Positions 44,684 through 52,786 of a stretch of DNA of 64,000 nucleotides are shown one piece after another. Both the position numbers and the translations under genes were made by a program. Each line of letters opens with the position of its first letter. Position 1 is the stretch's first letter. Under the pieces are notes generated by a model. It did no database searches and was not told the origin of the DNA. It saw nothing but the letters and a program-made list of their open reading frames with translations. This DNA comes from Alphaproteobacteria bacterium (GTDB lineage Bacteria > Pseudomonadota > Alphaproteobacteria > Sphingomonadales > Kordiimonadaceae): positions 20,439 through 84,438 of the forward strand of contig SBGU01000041.1 of NCBI GenBank assembly GCA_006226495.1, given 5' to 3'.

Positions 44684-44692
44684 ACAAGGCGC

Positions 44693-45172
44693 CTACAGCA
44701 GCGCCTCGATATGCTTGCGGATGGCTTCGGGTTTGTCAGTGGGCGCGAAGCGTTTGACCACATTGCCGTCGCGGTCGATCAGGAATTTGGTGAAATTCCA
44801 TTTGATGCCCTCGCTGCCGAGCACCCCCGGCTTTTCCGCTTTCAGATACTGGTACAAGGGAGCGGCGTTCGCGCCGTTCACATCGATCTTGGCGAACATC
44901 GGGAAGCTGACGCCATAATTGATCTGGCAGAACTCGCCGATCTCGTCGTTCGAGCCGGGGTCCTGCTTGCCGAACTGGTTGCAGGGAAAACCAAGGATGG
45001 CGAGGCCCTTGTCCTTGAGGTCCTTATAAAGAACTTCGAGACCTTCGAACTGGGGCGTGAAGCCACATTTGGAGGCGGTGTTCACCACCAGGACCACCTG
45101 GCCCTTATAGTCGGCGAGCGATTGTTCCTTGCCATTCAGGCGCGGCATGCTGAAGTCGTAAACGGATGTCAT
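44693..45172 (-). CDS. Glutathione peroxidase family thiol peroxidase
   Basis: The 159 residues match the family: the catalytic Cys in [16 protein letters not shown] (Cys, not selenocysteine), the second block [13 protein letters not shown], and [19 protein letters not shown]. It reduces peroxides in the cytoplasm with thioredoxin or glutathione. It is a single gene, convergent with the upstream hypothetical gene. Confidence 0.95.
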   Translation of the reverse strand: MTSVYDFSMPRLNGKEQSLADYKGQVVLVVNTASKCGFTPQFEGLEVLYKDLKDKGLAILGFPCNQFGKQDPGSNDEIGEFCQINYGVSFPMFAKIDVNGANAAPLYQYLKAEKPGVLGSEGIKWNFTKFLIDRDGNVVKRFAPTDKPEAIRKHIEALL

Positions 45173-45258
45173 CGAAGGTTCCTCCGGTGCGAAATATGCT
45201 TTTGCCTAAGCTAGCCCATGCCGGGGCCTTGGCAAGCGCAAAGCGCGGGTACTGCGGG

Positions 45259-46074
45259 TCAGGCCAGGAACAGGGCCCCGCGCATCACCTCAACCGCCTG
45301 GCCGGTGATCAGGATGCGGTCGCCCTTGTCCTTCAGCCACAGTTCACCGCCGCGCTGGGAAATCTGGCGCGCGAACAGCGTCTGTTTGCCCAGCCGTTCG
45401 GCCCAGTATGGCACCATCACACAGTGGGCCGAGCCGGTGACCGGGTCTTCGGGGATGCCATGGTTCGGGAAAAAGCAGCGCGAGACAATATCCGCATCGC
45501 CCGAACCGGGCGCGGACGCGATGAAGCCATAGGGCGCGAAGGCTTTCAGGGCCGCCTGGTCCGGGTTCAGGCCGCGCACCAGCGCTTCGTCCGGATAAAC
45601 GAGCAACAGGTCGCGGTCGCCCCTGTCGCTTTTCAGCACCATATCGGGCTCCGCGCCCATGGCGGCCCCCAGCCCTTCGGGCGTGGTGACAGGTTTGGGC
45701 GGCAGGGCCGGGAAATCCATGGTCAGCCGGTCACCATCGCGTGTGACGGTCAGGCGGCCGGACCGGGTTTCGAAATGCACAGCCGGTGCGTCGGGCGCCA
45801 GATGGGCCAGCACCACATGGGCCGACGCCAGGGTCGCATGGCCGCAGATGTCCACCTCGGTGGTGGGCGTGAACCAGCGCAGATCAAAGACCGGCACATC
45901 GCCTTCGTCACCCCGGCGCACGATATAGGCAGTTTCCGAGAGATTGTTCTCGCGCGCGATCATCTGCGCGGTGGCGTCGTCCAGGAACGCATCCAAGGGG
46001 CAGATTGCCGCCGAATTGCCGCCAAAGGCGCGGCTGGTGAATGCATCAACCTGATAGATTTCAATCTGCGGCAT
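45259..46074 (-). CDS. PhzF family isomerase/epimerase-like protein
   Basis: The 271-residue protein has the family start IEIYQVDAFTSRAFGGNSAAI, then EVDICGHATLASAHV and PVTGSAHCVMVPYWAERLG. PhzF-like enzymes isomerise or epimerise small molecules with a catalytic Glu; the role here is unknown. I start at 46074, where the homology begins; the frame is open 29 codons upstream. Confidence 0.92.
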   Translation of the reverse strand: MPQIEIYQVDAFTSRAFGGNSAAICPLDAFLDDATAQMIARENNLSETAYIVRRGDEGDVPVFDLRWFTPTTEVDICGHATLASAHVVLAHLAPDAPAVHFETRSGRLTVTRDGDRLTMDFPALPPKPVTTPEGLGAAMGAEPDMVLKSDRGDRDLLLVYPDEALVRGLNPDQAALKAFAPYGFIASAPGSGDADIVSRCFFPNHGIPEDPVTGSAHCVMVPYWAERLGKQTLFARQISQRGGELWLKDKGDRILITGQAVEVMRGALFLA

Positions 46075-46108
46075 AACGACCCCCGATCCTTGCGCGCGCC
46101 GGACTGTA

Positions 46109-46465
46109 TCAGTCCTCGACCCACATGCCCAGCGTGTCATGGTCCTTGGGCGCGAAACCAAGGCGGTATTCCCCGCCCTTCTGCCACACCGGCCGCTTGA
46201 TCAGCGCCACATGTTCCAGCATCAGGGCCGCGGCCTTTGTGGCGTCCACATCCGCGCGGTCGGCGTCCGGCAGCTTGCGCCATGTGGTGCCGCGCGTGTT
46301 CAGAAGCGCTTCCCAGCCAAGGGCATCGATGAAATGGCCCAGGGTCGCGGCGTCCAGCCCGTCGGCCCGGAAATCATGGAAATGATAGGCCACGTCGCGG
46401 GCATCCAGCCAGGCGCGTGCCTTTTTCACCGTGTCGCAATTCTTTACTCCATAAACTATAAGCAT
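46109..46465 (-). CDS. ArsC/YffB-like reductase family protein
   Basis: The 118 residues match the Spx/ArsC family: IVYGVKNCDTVKKARAWLD with a single N-terminal Cys, and IKRPVWQKGGEYRLGF near the end. YffB proteins lack clear arsenate reductase activity. The first nine codons are AT-rich, unlike the rest, and the AT-rich island begins right at the start codon. Its 5' end may therefore have been re-formed by insertion of the island. Confidence 0.9.
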   Translation of the reverse strand: MLIVYGVKNCDTVKKARAWLDARDVAYHFHDFRADGLDAATLGHFIDALGWEALLNTRGTTWRKLPDADRADVDATKAAALMLEHVALIKRPVWQKGGEYRLGFAPKDHDTLGMWVED

Positions 46466-46538
46466 CTGTTTTATATAACCTTTTTAGAAACTTCAGAACT
46501 TTGTGCATTTTTTGCACACATCTCATTGTCTTCCTGCA

Positions 46539-47003
46539 TTAGTTCCTTAGCATGGCAACGCTTCCCCGACTTTCCGAAAAATGTACCATCGTCACTTGAC
46601 CATCTCCGCGCCGTAGTGGCGTTGACGTGACCTCAATATACTTGAACACCGTAGCTCTGAGGTTCTGTTCCACAATAGGCAACCGCGCTGTGGGCATATA
46701 TGCGAAGCCCCCACCGCCTTTCCCTCGCAGAGCAAAAGAACCAAAAAACTCTTGTTCTGTCTTGTGGTTCTTATCGTACCTTTCCGACCCGAGCAGAGAA
46801 AACTCGATAACTTTGCCCGCATGTTTCCTTTGATGTCTTTTCGGAAGGCCAACGACCTCACACTCGATCTCAATGATATATTCATCGTCCACCATCGGCC
46901 CATCTTCCGCGTTGACCGCACTCTGTTGCCGCAAGAGAGTATAGGTTGATCGACAAGACAGAACCTTCAAGAGGAAAACTTCTGTTTGTTCCAGCGTGCT
47001 CAT
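46539..47003 (-). CDS. Hypothetical protein of the AT-rich island
   Basis: The 154-residue soluble protein has mixed strand/helix content and basic patches (LPKRHQRKHAGKVIEF). It is not recognised. It is the first island gene and is followed upstream by the GIY-YIG gene, with 27 bases between them, so the two may be one operon. Confidence 0.65.
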   Translation of the reverse strand: MSTLEQTEVFLLKVLSCRSTYTLLRQQSAVNAEDGPMVDDEYIIEIECEVVGLPKRHQRKHAGKVIEFSLLGSERYDKNHKTEQEFFGSFALRGKGGGGFAYMPTARLPIVEQNLRATVFKYIEVTSTPLRRGDGQVTMVHFSESRGSVAMLRN

Positions 47004-47030
47004 ACGTTCTATTCGTTCGTCCTCCAGCCA

Positions 47031-47846
47031 TCAATTCTTGTTATATCCCCACTGTCCACGCGTAAGCAGCACCTGTTTCCAATAGCCCTCTCGTTCAATC
47101 AAGAGCCTGTCGTCAAACGACATTGGGCGAAATTCCAACAGAGAAAACCTGAAGTGCTGACGGGCATAACCCATACCCTTTTCCGCAATGAGCTTGGTCA
47201 GCTCATCATTATATCCGTGTCCAGTTTCAACATAACAGGACCAACGAGCCCAAACCCCCGCGTCCCCGTAGGCACTACCAACGTACCTCTTTCCTGCAGA
47301 CACATCGGTAATAAGATAAACACCCTTCACGTTTTGAAGGGCACCCCGCCAGTCTGATTTCTGGTTTTTGACGATGGCCTCAAGCTGACCATATGAAATG
47401 TCGATACTGTCAAAACCGACAAATTCTTGGCCGGTATATTGTTCCGGCAAAATCTCGGAAACAACAAAGTCGTCAAAGCAGTTTTCCAGTTTCGGGCGCC
47501 TGTTCCTGTATGGCAGTCTGAATTTCAGTTTGAGCCGTCCGATATATTCCTCGGCCACGTCGATCAGTGCCACATCATAGGTACCATCGGTGATGCCTTT
47601 GACCTCATAAACCCCACCGAACAACCATGTATCAACCTCATGGTAGAAACTCATGAGTGAGAATATATATTTGCGATTAAAGTCGTCTCTCTGCCCCTTA
47701 TAAGCGTTCCAGCCATGCCATTCGCTGCGGTCTCTGGCAAATACGTCTAGTGGCTGATCACCATAATCATTGCGAACAGCACAGTGAGCTTTGAACGCAT
47801 TGAGGTCACCTAGATTGAGAATATCCCTCAGGTAAATTTCAGCCAT
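47031..47846 (-). CDS. GIY-YIG nuclease domain protein
   Basis: The 271-residue protein has an unknown N-terminal domain (about 150 residues) and a C-terminal GIY-YIG domain: KGVYLITDVSAGKRYVGSAYG, followed by the Arg-containing helix (VWARWSCYV) and a Glu in REGYWKQVLL. Such domains cut DNA or act in repair or defence. AGGTGGGGTAT precedes the ATG at 47846. Stand-alone GIY-YIG proteins with a long N-terminal domain often occur in mobile islands; the target is unknown. Confidence 0.85.
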   Translation of the reverse strand: MAEIYLRDILNLGDLNAFKAHCAVRNDYGDQPLDVFARDRSEWHGWNAYKGQRDDFNRKYIFSLMSFYHEVDTWLFGGVYEVKGITDGTYDVALIDVAEEYIGRLKLKFRLPYRNRRPKLENCFDDFVVSEILPEQYTGQEFVGFDSIDISYGQLEAIVKNQKSDWRGALQNVKGVYLITDVSAGKRYVGSAYGDAGVWARWSCYVETGHGYNDELTKLIAEKGMGYARQHFRFSLLEFRPMSFDDRLLIEREGYWKQVLLTRGQWGYNKN

Positions 47847-47860
47847 ATACCCCACCTAAA

Positions 47861-47900
47861 AAAAAGAAAAGTCCGATTAGCCACAATAGACTAATCGGAC
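47861..47900 (-). terminator. Strong rho-independent terminator after the DUF6641-like gene
   Basis: GTCCGATTAG (47871-47880) and CTAATCGGAC (47891-47900) are perfect 10-base arms. On the minus strand they are followed by TTTTCTTTTTTTT. Confidence 0.93.
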
Positions 47901-47930
47901 CCTAACGCATTTGGCTGGTGTGAATAACTG

Positions 47931-48368
47931 CTATTTCAGCTTTGCGCCAAAAGCCGCGGCACCAGCAATTACAGTGTCCAGTTCACCAGCACGTACCGCT
48001 TCAGCAATCTGGTTCAACGTCGGCACCAGATTGTCGCGCGTGCCCACCTCAATCGCTTTCTTGCCTTTGGCAAGCTCCAGCGTTTTGTTGCCGTATTTGA
48101 TGTAGGTGAAGCATTTCCCAGCAGCATCACACCAGAACCAGGGCCGTACCTTAACGGAAACGCGCTGTCGCGTGCGTTCCCCCGTTTCCACATTACGCAC
48201 ATGCCGAAAATCCTGATAGGCGTACTCCTCGCCCTTCTTCTCAGCTTCTGCATGTTTGACTTGATGCTCGATATTTGTGAGCAGCTTTTCGCGCTTGCGG
48301 GCCTCAGGCGACTGACGATCACCTGTACGGGTTTGATCAGAAAATTTCAGTTTGGAAAGAATGGGCAT
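47931..48368 (-). CDS. DUF6641-like protein of the AT-rich island
   Basis: The 145-residue protein has a charged N-terminal half (Lys/Arg/Glu) and an RPWFWCDAAGKCFTYIKYGN strand block followed by a helical end. It resembles small alphaproteobacterial proteins of the DUF6641 kind, found on plasmids and islands. The role is unknown. AGGAGACGCGA supports the start, and the gene is more GC-rich than its island neighbours. Confidence 0.7.
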   Translation of the reverse strand: MPILSKLKFSDQTRTGDRQSPEARKREKLLTNIEHQVKHAEAEKKGEEYAYQDFRHVRNVETGERTRQRVSVKVRPWFWCDAAGKCFTYIKYGNKTLELAKGKKAIEVGTRDNLVPTLNQIAEAVRAGELDTVIAGAAAFGAKLK

Positions 48369-48457
48369 TTCGCGTCTCCTATGAAAGCTTGGTAACTTTC
48401 GGAGACGGTAATGCCTGCCATCGTCGTGTCGATCGATACCAGACCAAAGAGTATCTG

Positions 48458-48952
48458 CTAGACGGCTGCTTGGGCCTCAATCCCCTCTTCTGCTTGCACA
48501 TACTCTTTTGCCAATTCTGGCAAATCTAACGAAGAATATCTGTCAGAACTCATGATTGGATAGGTCGAATACACAAGCGATATAAAGCTATCCCAACTCA
48601 ACGCTTTGGTCTGTTCAATAGCATGTTTGATGGACGCCTTTTCTTCGTCAGACAAATCTGGCTCAAACTTCTTATCCTTTAATTTGAATAGCGTTTTTGG
48701 CGCGCCAAATAGATTGAGCGAATGCTCAACCGAAAATGTTTCAGCGTCATCATTTACAGTATTTTTTACATCCCAAACAAAAGGGCCGAAGTTATCAAAA
48801 TACCAATTGATACCCGTAATCTGCTCACCCTTAGTGATCGACTGGCGCCAATCAGACAGATAAACCAGTTTGGTAACCCTTGCATTAGACAGCTCGTCTT
48901 TGTGGGGATATTCTTTAAGAATATAGGCTACCGTGTCCTTCAAAGTTGCCAT
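48458..48952 (-). CDS. Panacea (SocA-like, DUF4065) domain protein
   Basis: The 164-residue protein shows the Panacea pattern: VAYILKEYPHKDELSNARVT, KLVYLSDWRQ, then GINWYFDNFGPFVWDV and a later SWDSFISLVYSTYPI. Panacea domains serve as the neutralising part of many toxin-antitoxin pairs and in the SocA protease adaptor. It starts 1 base after the stop of the membrane protein gene, so that gene is the likely partner (toxin). AAGGGATTTTGAT is the ribosome site. Confidence 0.85.
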   Translation of the reverse strand: MATLKDTVAYILKEYPHKDELSNARVTKLVYLSDWRQSITKGEQITGINWYFDNFGPFVWDVKNTVNDDAETFSVEHSLNLFGAPKTLFKLKDKKFEPDLSDEEKASIKHAIEQTKALSWDSFISLVYSTYPIMSSDRYSSLDLPELAKEYVQAEEGIEAQAAV

Positions 48953-48953
48953 A

Positions 48954-49790
48954 TCAAAATCCCTTTGCCTTCGCTGTTTCAACCATTGGGATGTACTGCT
49001 TTACGTTCGGAAGAACTAGTGCAAGATATTGCGCCATGCCCTCCAACTCCGCTTTAATGTCGCCTTCCGCATATCTATTTGGGTCAGTTGCTTCAAGCAC
49101 GACCACACCATGGTTTAAGCCATTATTACAGGAAATTCGTTGGACAGCATAGAGACGACTTTTCATCTTCAACTTCTGGACTATTTCATCGGGCATACCC
49201 AAAGCGCGCTGTTCACCTTTCCAGCGTCTCCCATCTTCAGAGAATGCGTTTGAATAATACCATCCATTTTGCCATCCACTAGCAATGCATCCTTGATCGT
49301 CTTGATGCTGCGATCTCCCATTCTTTTTCCATTGTGGGTTTTTTGAAAACCGTGCGAAGGGCACGAATAAGTTGCCATCGTTGTGCACGTACAGCGTAAC
49401 ACGCTCGCAATCCTCGTTCTGCGCACCAAACTCTAACTTGTCAGCAAATTGCACCAAATACCCAACAAACAAATCTCTTAGGCTTTGATGAAAAAACTCG
49501 CTTCTCTCTTTCTCTTCCGCCAGCTCGGCTTCGAGCGCCCCAATACTTGGACTAAGAAAATAATAAGCTACCAAACACACTATCAGCACCACCGCCGTTA
49601 CAATCAATAGGACCGGGCTTATCCATACGAAACCGTCGAGTATCGCTGCGATTGCAGGATGCGTTTGTTTCCATGATGGCGGCACTTGGTAAGTTATAAA
49701 GCCTGCGGAAAGCCCCATAACAAGAGTTAGAGCGGGATTTGCCCACCGATAGTGATCGAGAAAGAGGCGCTTGGCATTTTCAGCATTCAT
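48954..49790 (-). CDS. Membrane-anchored protein with GAF-like domain, Panacea partner
   Basis: The 278-residue protein has two membrane helices (about 18-36 and 52-77), a coiled-coil-like linker (LEAELAEEKERSEFFHQSLR) and a C-terminal alpha/beta domain of about 170 residues that reads like a GAF/sensor fold. It is upstream of the Panacea gene in one operon with a 1-base gap. It could be a toxin or signal-responsive effector neutralised by the Panacea protein; this is inference. Confidence 0.75.
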   Translation of the reverse strand: MNAENAKRLFLDHYRWANPALTLVMGLSAGFITYQVPPSWKQTHPAIAAILDGFVWISPVLLIVTAVVLIVCLVAYYFLSPSIGALEAELAEEKERSEFFHQSLRDLFVGYLVQFADKLEFGAQNEDCERVTLYVHNDGNLFVPFARFSKNPQWKKNGRSQHQDDQGCIASGWQNGWYYSNAFSEDGRRWKGEQRALGMPDEIVQKLKMKSRLYAVQRISCNNGLNHGVVVLEATDPNRYAEGDIKAELEGMAQYLALVLPNVKQYIPMVETAKAKGF

Positions 49791-50023
49791 ATTGTCACTG
49801 TACCCTGCTTAAGCCGATGACCTTAAAAAGGTAATCAGAGAAGGTCACTTGATCAACTAATATTAGAAAACAACACCCCATACATTAGGTTGCAGCCGAG
49901 CGTAATAGGCTTGCCCAAATCGAAACGCTGCCTGTCCGTTCTGGATTTTCCCCAATATCGGTCGGCAAGCTGCTGTGCTTCAACTATACCGGCAGAAGTA
50001 ACGAGCACAGAGACCAGACGAGG

Positions 50024-50623
50024 ATGCAGCGAGAGCAGCCAACCCTTTATATCGTTGAAGGTGACCCCGACATACTTACCGGGCTTCGCAATTTTCTTGA
50101 GCCTTACCCAATCTCTGTCCAGCATTTCTCGCACCCCCAAGCCTTCCTCAATGCCTATGAGCCCGAAGCGCCCGGCTGTGTCATCGCCGATCTGATTATG
50201 CCAGATATTGACGGGCCTGAACTGCAAGGCATCCTGAAGGAACAGGCCGCATGCCTGCCTATCATCTTTATGGCAAGCCTGCGTGACCTTCCCACTTCCC
50301 ACACCCTTTTGAACACAGGTGTATTCGCGTTTTTGGAAAAGCCACTAAGCCGCAGCAAGCTATTGTCCACCATCAAGAGTGCTTTCCAGCGCAGTCAAGA
50401 CATGCAGCCCTTTGCGCAGCTACTGAACAGCCTGACAGTGCGAGAGAAAGAGGTCTTTGAGCTTTTGGTGGACGGCCATACCAACAAGGTAATCGCCGAA
50501 CGCCTGGACATTACCGATAAAACCGTTGAGGCCCATAGGTCCAGTATCATGAGGAAGACTGAAAGCAGTTCGCTGGCAAACCTAATCCATATCAACAACC
50601 AGCTCAGGATGAGGGGCCAATGA
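50024..50623 (+). CDS. FixJ/NarL-type response regulator
   Basis: The 199-residue protein has a receiver domain (LYIVEGDPDILTGLRNFL; phospho-acceptor Asp in CVIADLIMPDIDG; conserved Lys in EKPLSRSK) and a LuxR-type helix-turn-helix (LTVREKEVFELLVDGHTNKV, ITDKTVEAHRSSIMRKT). The first acidic pair is EGD rather than the usual DD, but a carboxylate remains. No cognate kinase lies in the window. It overlaps the next gene by ATGA. Confidence 0.92.
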   Translation: MQREQPTLYIVEGDPDILTGLRNFLEPYPISVQHFSHPQAFLNAYEPEAPGCVIADLIMPDIDGPELQGILKEQAACLPIIFMASLRDLPTSHTLLNTGVFAFLEKPLSRSKLLSTIKSAFQRSQDMQPFAQLLNSLTVREKEVFELLVDGHTNKVIAERLDITDKTVEAHRSSIMRKTESSSLANLIHINNQLRMRGQ

Positions 50624-51198
50624 TCACACTCGCCACGATAGCCATGCTTTTCTTGGAGCCACCGAACCGCGTGTACAATCCGGCGTTTGATCAAGACTGC
50701 ACAACCACTCAAACCAACAAAGGACATGAAACATATTGTCCAAATTACTTTGACTATAGCCGTGCAGAATATGTAAGGCGTCTACCTCCCATGCTATTGC
50801 CGGGACACACTAGTGATGGCCTGCAAGCGCTTGGTGGAGACATTCCCGCGCTTCCCGCCAATTGTACAGACGCCATCAAAACCTTTTATGAAAAGGCCGC
50901 GCGGCTTTCGTATTTCTTACAAAGGCAGAAGAGCGACATTGAAGCAGAAACCCTTACGCGTGAGGCTGCCTACAACGTTGAACAAATCGTTAAAGGCTAT
51001 CACATGCAGGTTTCTCGTGAAGCCAAGGCCAAAAAAAGTTACAACACACCTGATAACCTGAACGGCTATACAGGCTGTGCAGCCCATGCCAATGCCGGAA
51101 CCAAAGAAATATATCGCCTTGGTGACATTATCATTCATGAACTAAACAGGGAAAACTATGGTTTAAAAAACACAGGACTAAACCCGTATTCCAAATAA
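50620..51198 (+). CDS. Hypothetical protein coupled to the response regulator
   Basis: The 192-residue protein starts with a short hydrophobic stretch (MITLATIAMLFLEPP, possibly a weak signal) and has several Cys residues (CTTTQ, YCPNYF, NCTDA, TGCAAH), consistent with an exported disulfide-rich protein. The family is unknown. It is translationally coupled to the regulator, so it is likely part of the same signal unit. Confidence 0.7.
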   Translation: MITLATIAMLFLEPPNRVYNPAFDQDCTTTQTNKGHETYCPNYFDYSRAEYVRRLPPMLLPGHTSDGLQALGGDIPALPANCTDAIKTFYEKAARLSYFLQRQKSDIEAETLTREAAYNVEQIVKGYHMQVSREAKAKKSYNTPDNLNGYTGCAAHANAGTKEIYRLGDIIIHELNRENYGLKNTGLNPYSK

Positions 51199-51257
51199 GG
51201 AGTCTTACTTCGCTCCCCAATTCCCAGCACATAAAGTGGCTGTAATCTGGGGAGAGA

Positions 51258-51650
51258 TCAATTTGGCGTGCTATTGTGAAGGGAGTGCAAATTCCCCATC
51301 AACGTCGTTTTAGCATCTACAATCATCTGAGTTTTGCACCCCTCATTGCGATCCATATAAACCTGCACCCTTTCAGCATACGCCTTCATCGCAGCTAAAT
51401 GAACTTCTCTGCCATACCTTTCCGCTCGCTTTACATTATTTGAGGATATGCTCAATATAAGTGTTGCCTGATCAGAGGCGCTGAATAGTTTCTCCTCCAC
51501 ACCACATTCAATTGCCTTCGAAACAATGGCTCCCCAAGTGTATGATTGTTTAGCCTCTTCATCAGCCAATATCACCTCTGGTATATCGGTCGCTGCCACC
51601 ATGCTTGCCATACCCGTTACAACTAGTGATGTTACTAACAGCTTCTTCAT
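51258..51650 (-). CDS. Small secreted protein of the AT-rich island
   Basis: The 130 residues begin with a signal peptide (MKKLLVTSLVVTGMASMVAA) and continue as a helical protein with two Cys (IECGVEEK and EGCKTQM). It is not recognised. AAAAAAGGGCG upstream sets the start. It converges on the preceding gene. Confidence 0.7.
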   Translation of the reverse strand: MKKLLVTSLVVTGMASMVAATDIPEVILADEEAKQSYTWGAIVSKAIECGVEEKLFSASDQATLILSISSNNVKRAERYGREVHLAAMKAYAERVQVYMDRNEGCKTQMIVDAKTTLMGNLHSLHNSTPN

Positions 51651-52038
51651 AATTCGCCCTTTTTTAAAACCCCAAAGATGCTTACTGATTACTTGCCGCA
51701 CTACTTCTTTATTTCCCTACTGAAATTTCGATTTTCCAAAGTATTCAGAGTTAGAGAAGTCAGCCACACTGTCCTCAATTAAGCGGACAGCATTTCAGTC
51801 ATCTATGTACAGTAGCCCTGTGAAATTCTCTTATCAGACGAAAACATATTCGCTTCAAAAGTCGATCGATATTAGGGAATTTCCCTTAAATGCCGTGCGC
51901 GATCACTGTTTGATCCCACGCCGCAAAATGGTCACTTGTGACCACTTTTGATCCGCTCATCATAATTATCCGGCTCGAGCAATCAAAATCATCTCTGTAA
52001 GACGACGATCAACATCAAATGTCAAAACGGAGAACCCG
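51651..52038. other. Intergenic region with palindrome upstream of the Rep module
   Basis: This 388-base AT-rich region contains no gene that I can support. It holds the palindrome TGGTCACTTGTGACCA (51929-51944) about 95 bases before the next start codon, and the upstream region of the divergent secreted-protein gene. Confidence 0.5.
51929..51944. repeat. Palindrome TGGTCAC-N2-GTGACCA, copy 1
   Basis: Perfect 7-base arms, flanked by AAAA before and CTTTT after. A second copy with AT as spacer is at 59106-59121, and a half-site (AAATGGTCACC) is at 53787-53797. It could be bound by Rep, a regulator or a recombinase. Confidence 0.7.
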
Positions 52039-52704
52039 GTGTACAAAGTTCAAGAGATAATCTTCACAAATGATCGATCGATGGAAATCACCTACCACGG
52101 AAATACACGCATCATCAAAACCATAGAATGCCATATTGGAGATTATGAAAATTACCTCGTAGATAATTATTGGGGACCGGCAAGACTAGTGTTTGACCTC
52201 CCCTTTTATGATGGCCTCCCTGTCACAATAAGTAATAAGCTCATTGATTTACAGGCTGAGCTTCTCGACAATATGATGCGCTTGCAAAAATGTGATCTAT
52301 CAAAAATTCTAGCGCTCGCTAGGACGGACGAATGGCAAAAGTCATTTCCACACCTCAGATCACCGAACTATACGCCGACCTTTAAAAATATTTTAGATTT
52401 CAAATTTATAGAGGCGCATTGGTGCCAAGGAAGTCGCCGACAAAGAGAAGGCGGCCCTGCGGTAATTTTATTTAGGTTTGATGGTGCAATTCAAAAACAA
52501 GAATGGATGTTGGAATCTCGACTCCATCGCTTTTCCGGGCCAGCATTAATAGATTATCTGCCCCCAAAAAGGCGCCGGAAATGGTATATTTACGGGCAAC
52601 GAATTACCGCTAATGAAATCCGCGATGTAACCGGAATAACCGGCCCTATCCCAGATAAATTCTCCGAAGCTGACACAGTGACATTAAAAATGCACTACGG
52701 GTAG
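52039..52704 (+). CDS. Hypothetical protein before the Rep-like gene
   Basis: The 221-residue protein starts at GTG with GGAGAACCCG before it. It is a soluble, basic-rich protein with YLPPKRRRKWYIYGQRITAN near the end; the family is unknown. It lies 82 bases before the HUH-type Rep gene in the same direction and downstream of the palindrome, so a replication or mobilisation accessory role is plausible. Confidence 0.65.
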   Translation: MYKVQEIIFTNDRSMEITYHGNTRIIKTIECHIGDYENYLVDNYWGPARLVFDLPFYDGLPVTISNKLIDLQAELLDNMMRLQKCDLSKILALARTDEWQKSFPHLRSPNYTPTFKNILDFKFIEAHWCQGSRRQREGGPAVILFRFDGAIQKQEWMLESRLHRFSGPALIDYLPPKRRRKWYIYGQRITANEIRDVTGITGPIPDKFSEADTVTLKMHYG

Positions 52705-52786
52705 CTAATGCGAAATTATATCGATCCCTCCACATTGCCTCAGTTATTTTAAGAAGACATAAATACCCCAAAAACAAGGAGACAAA

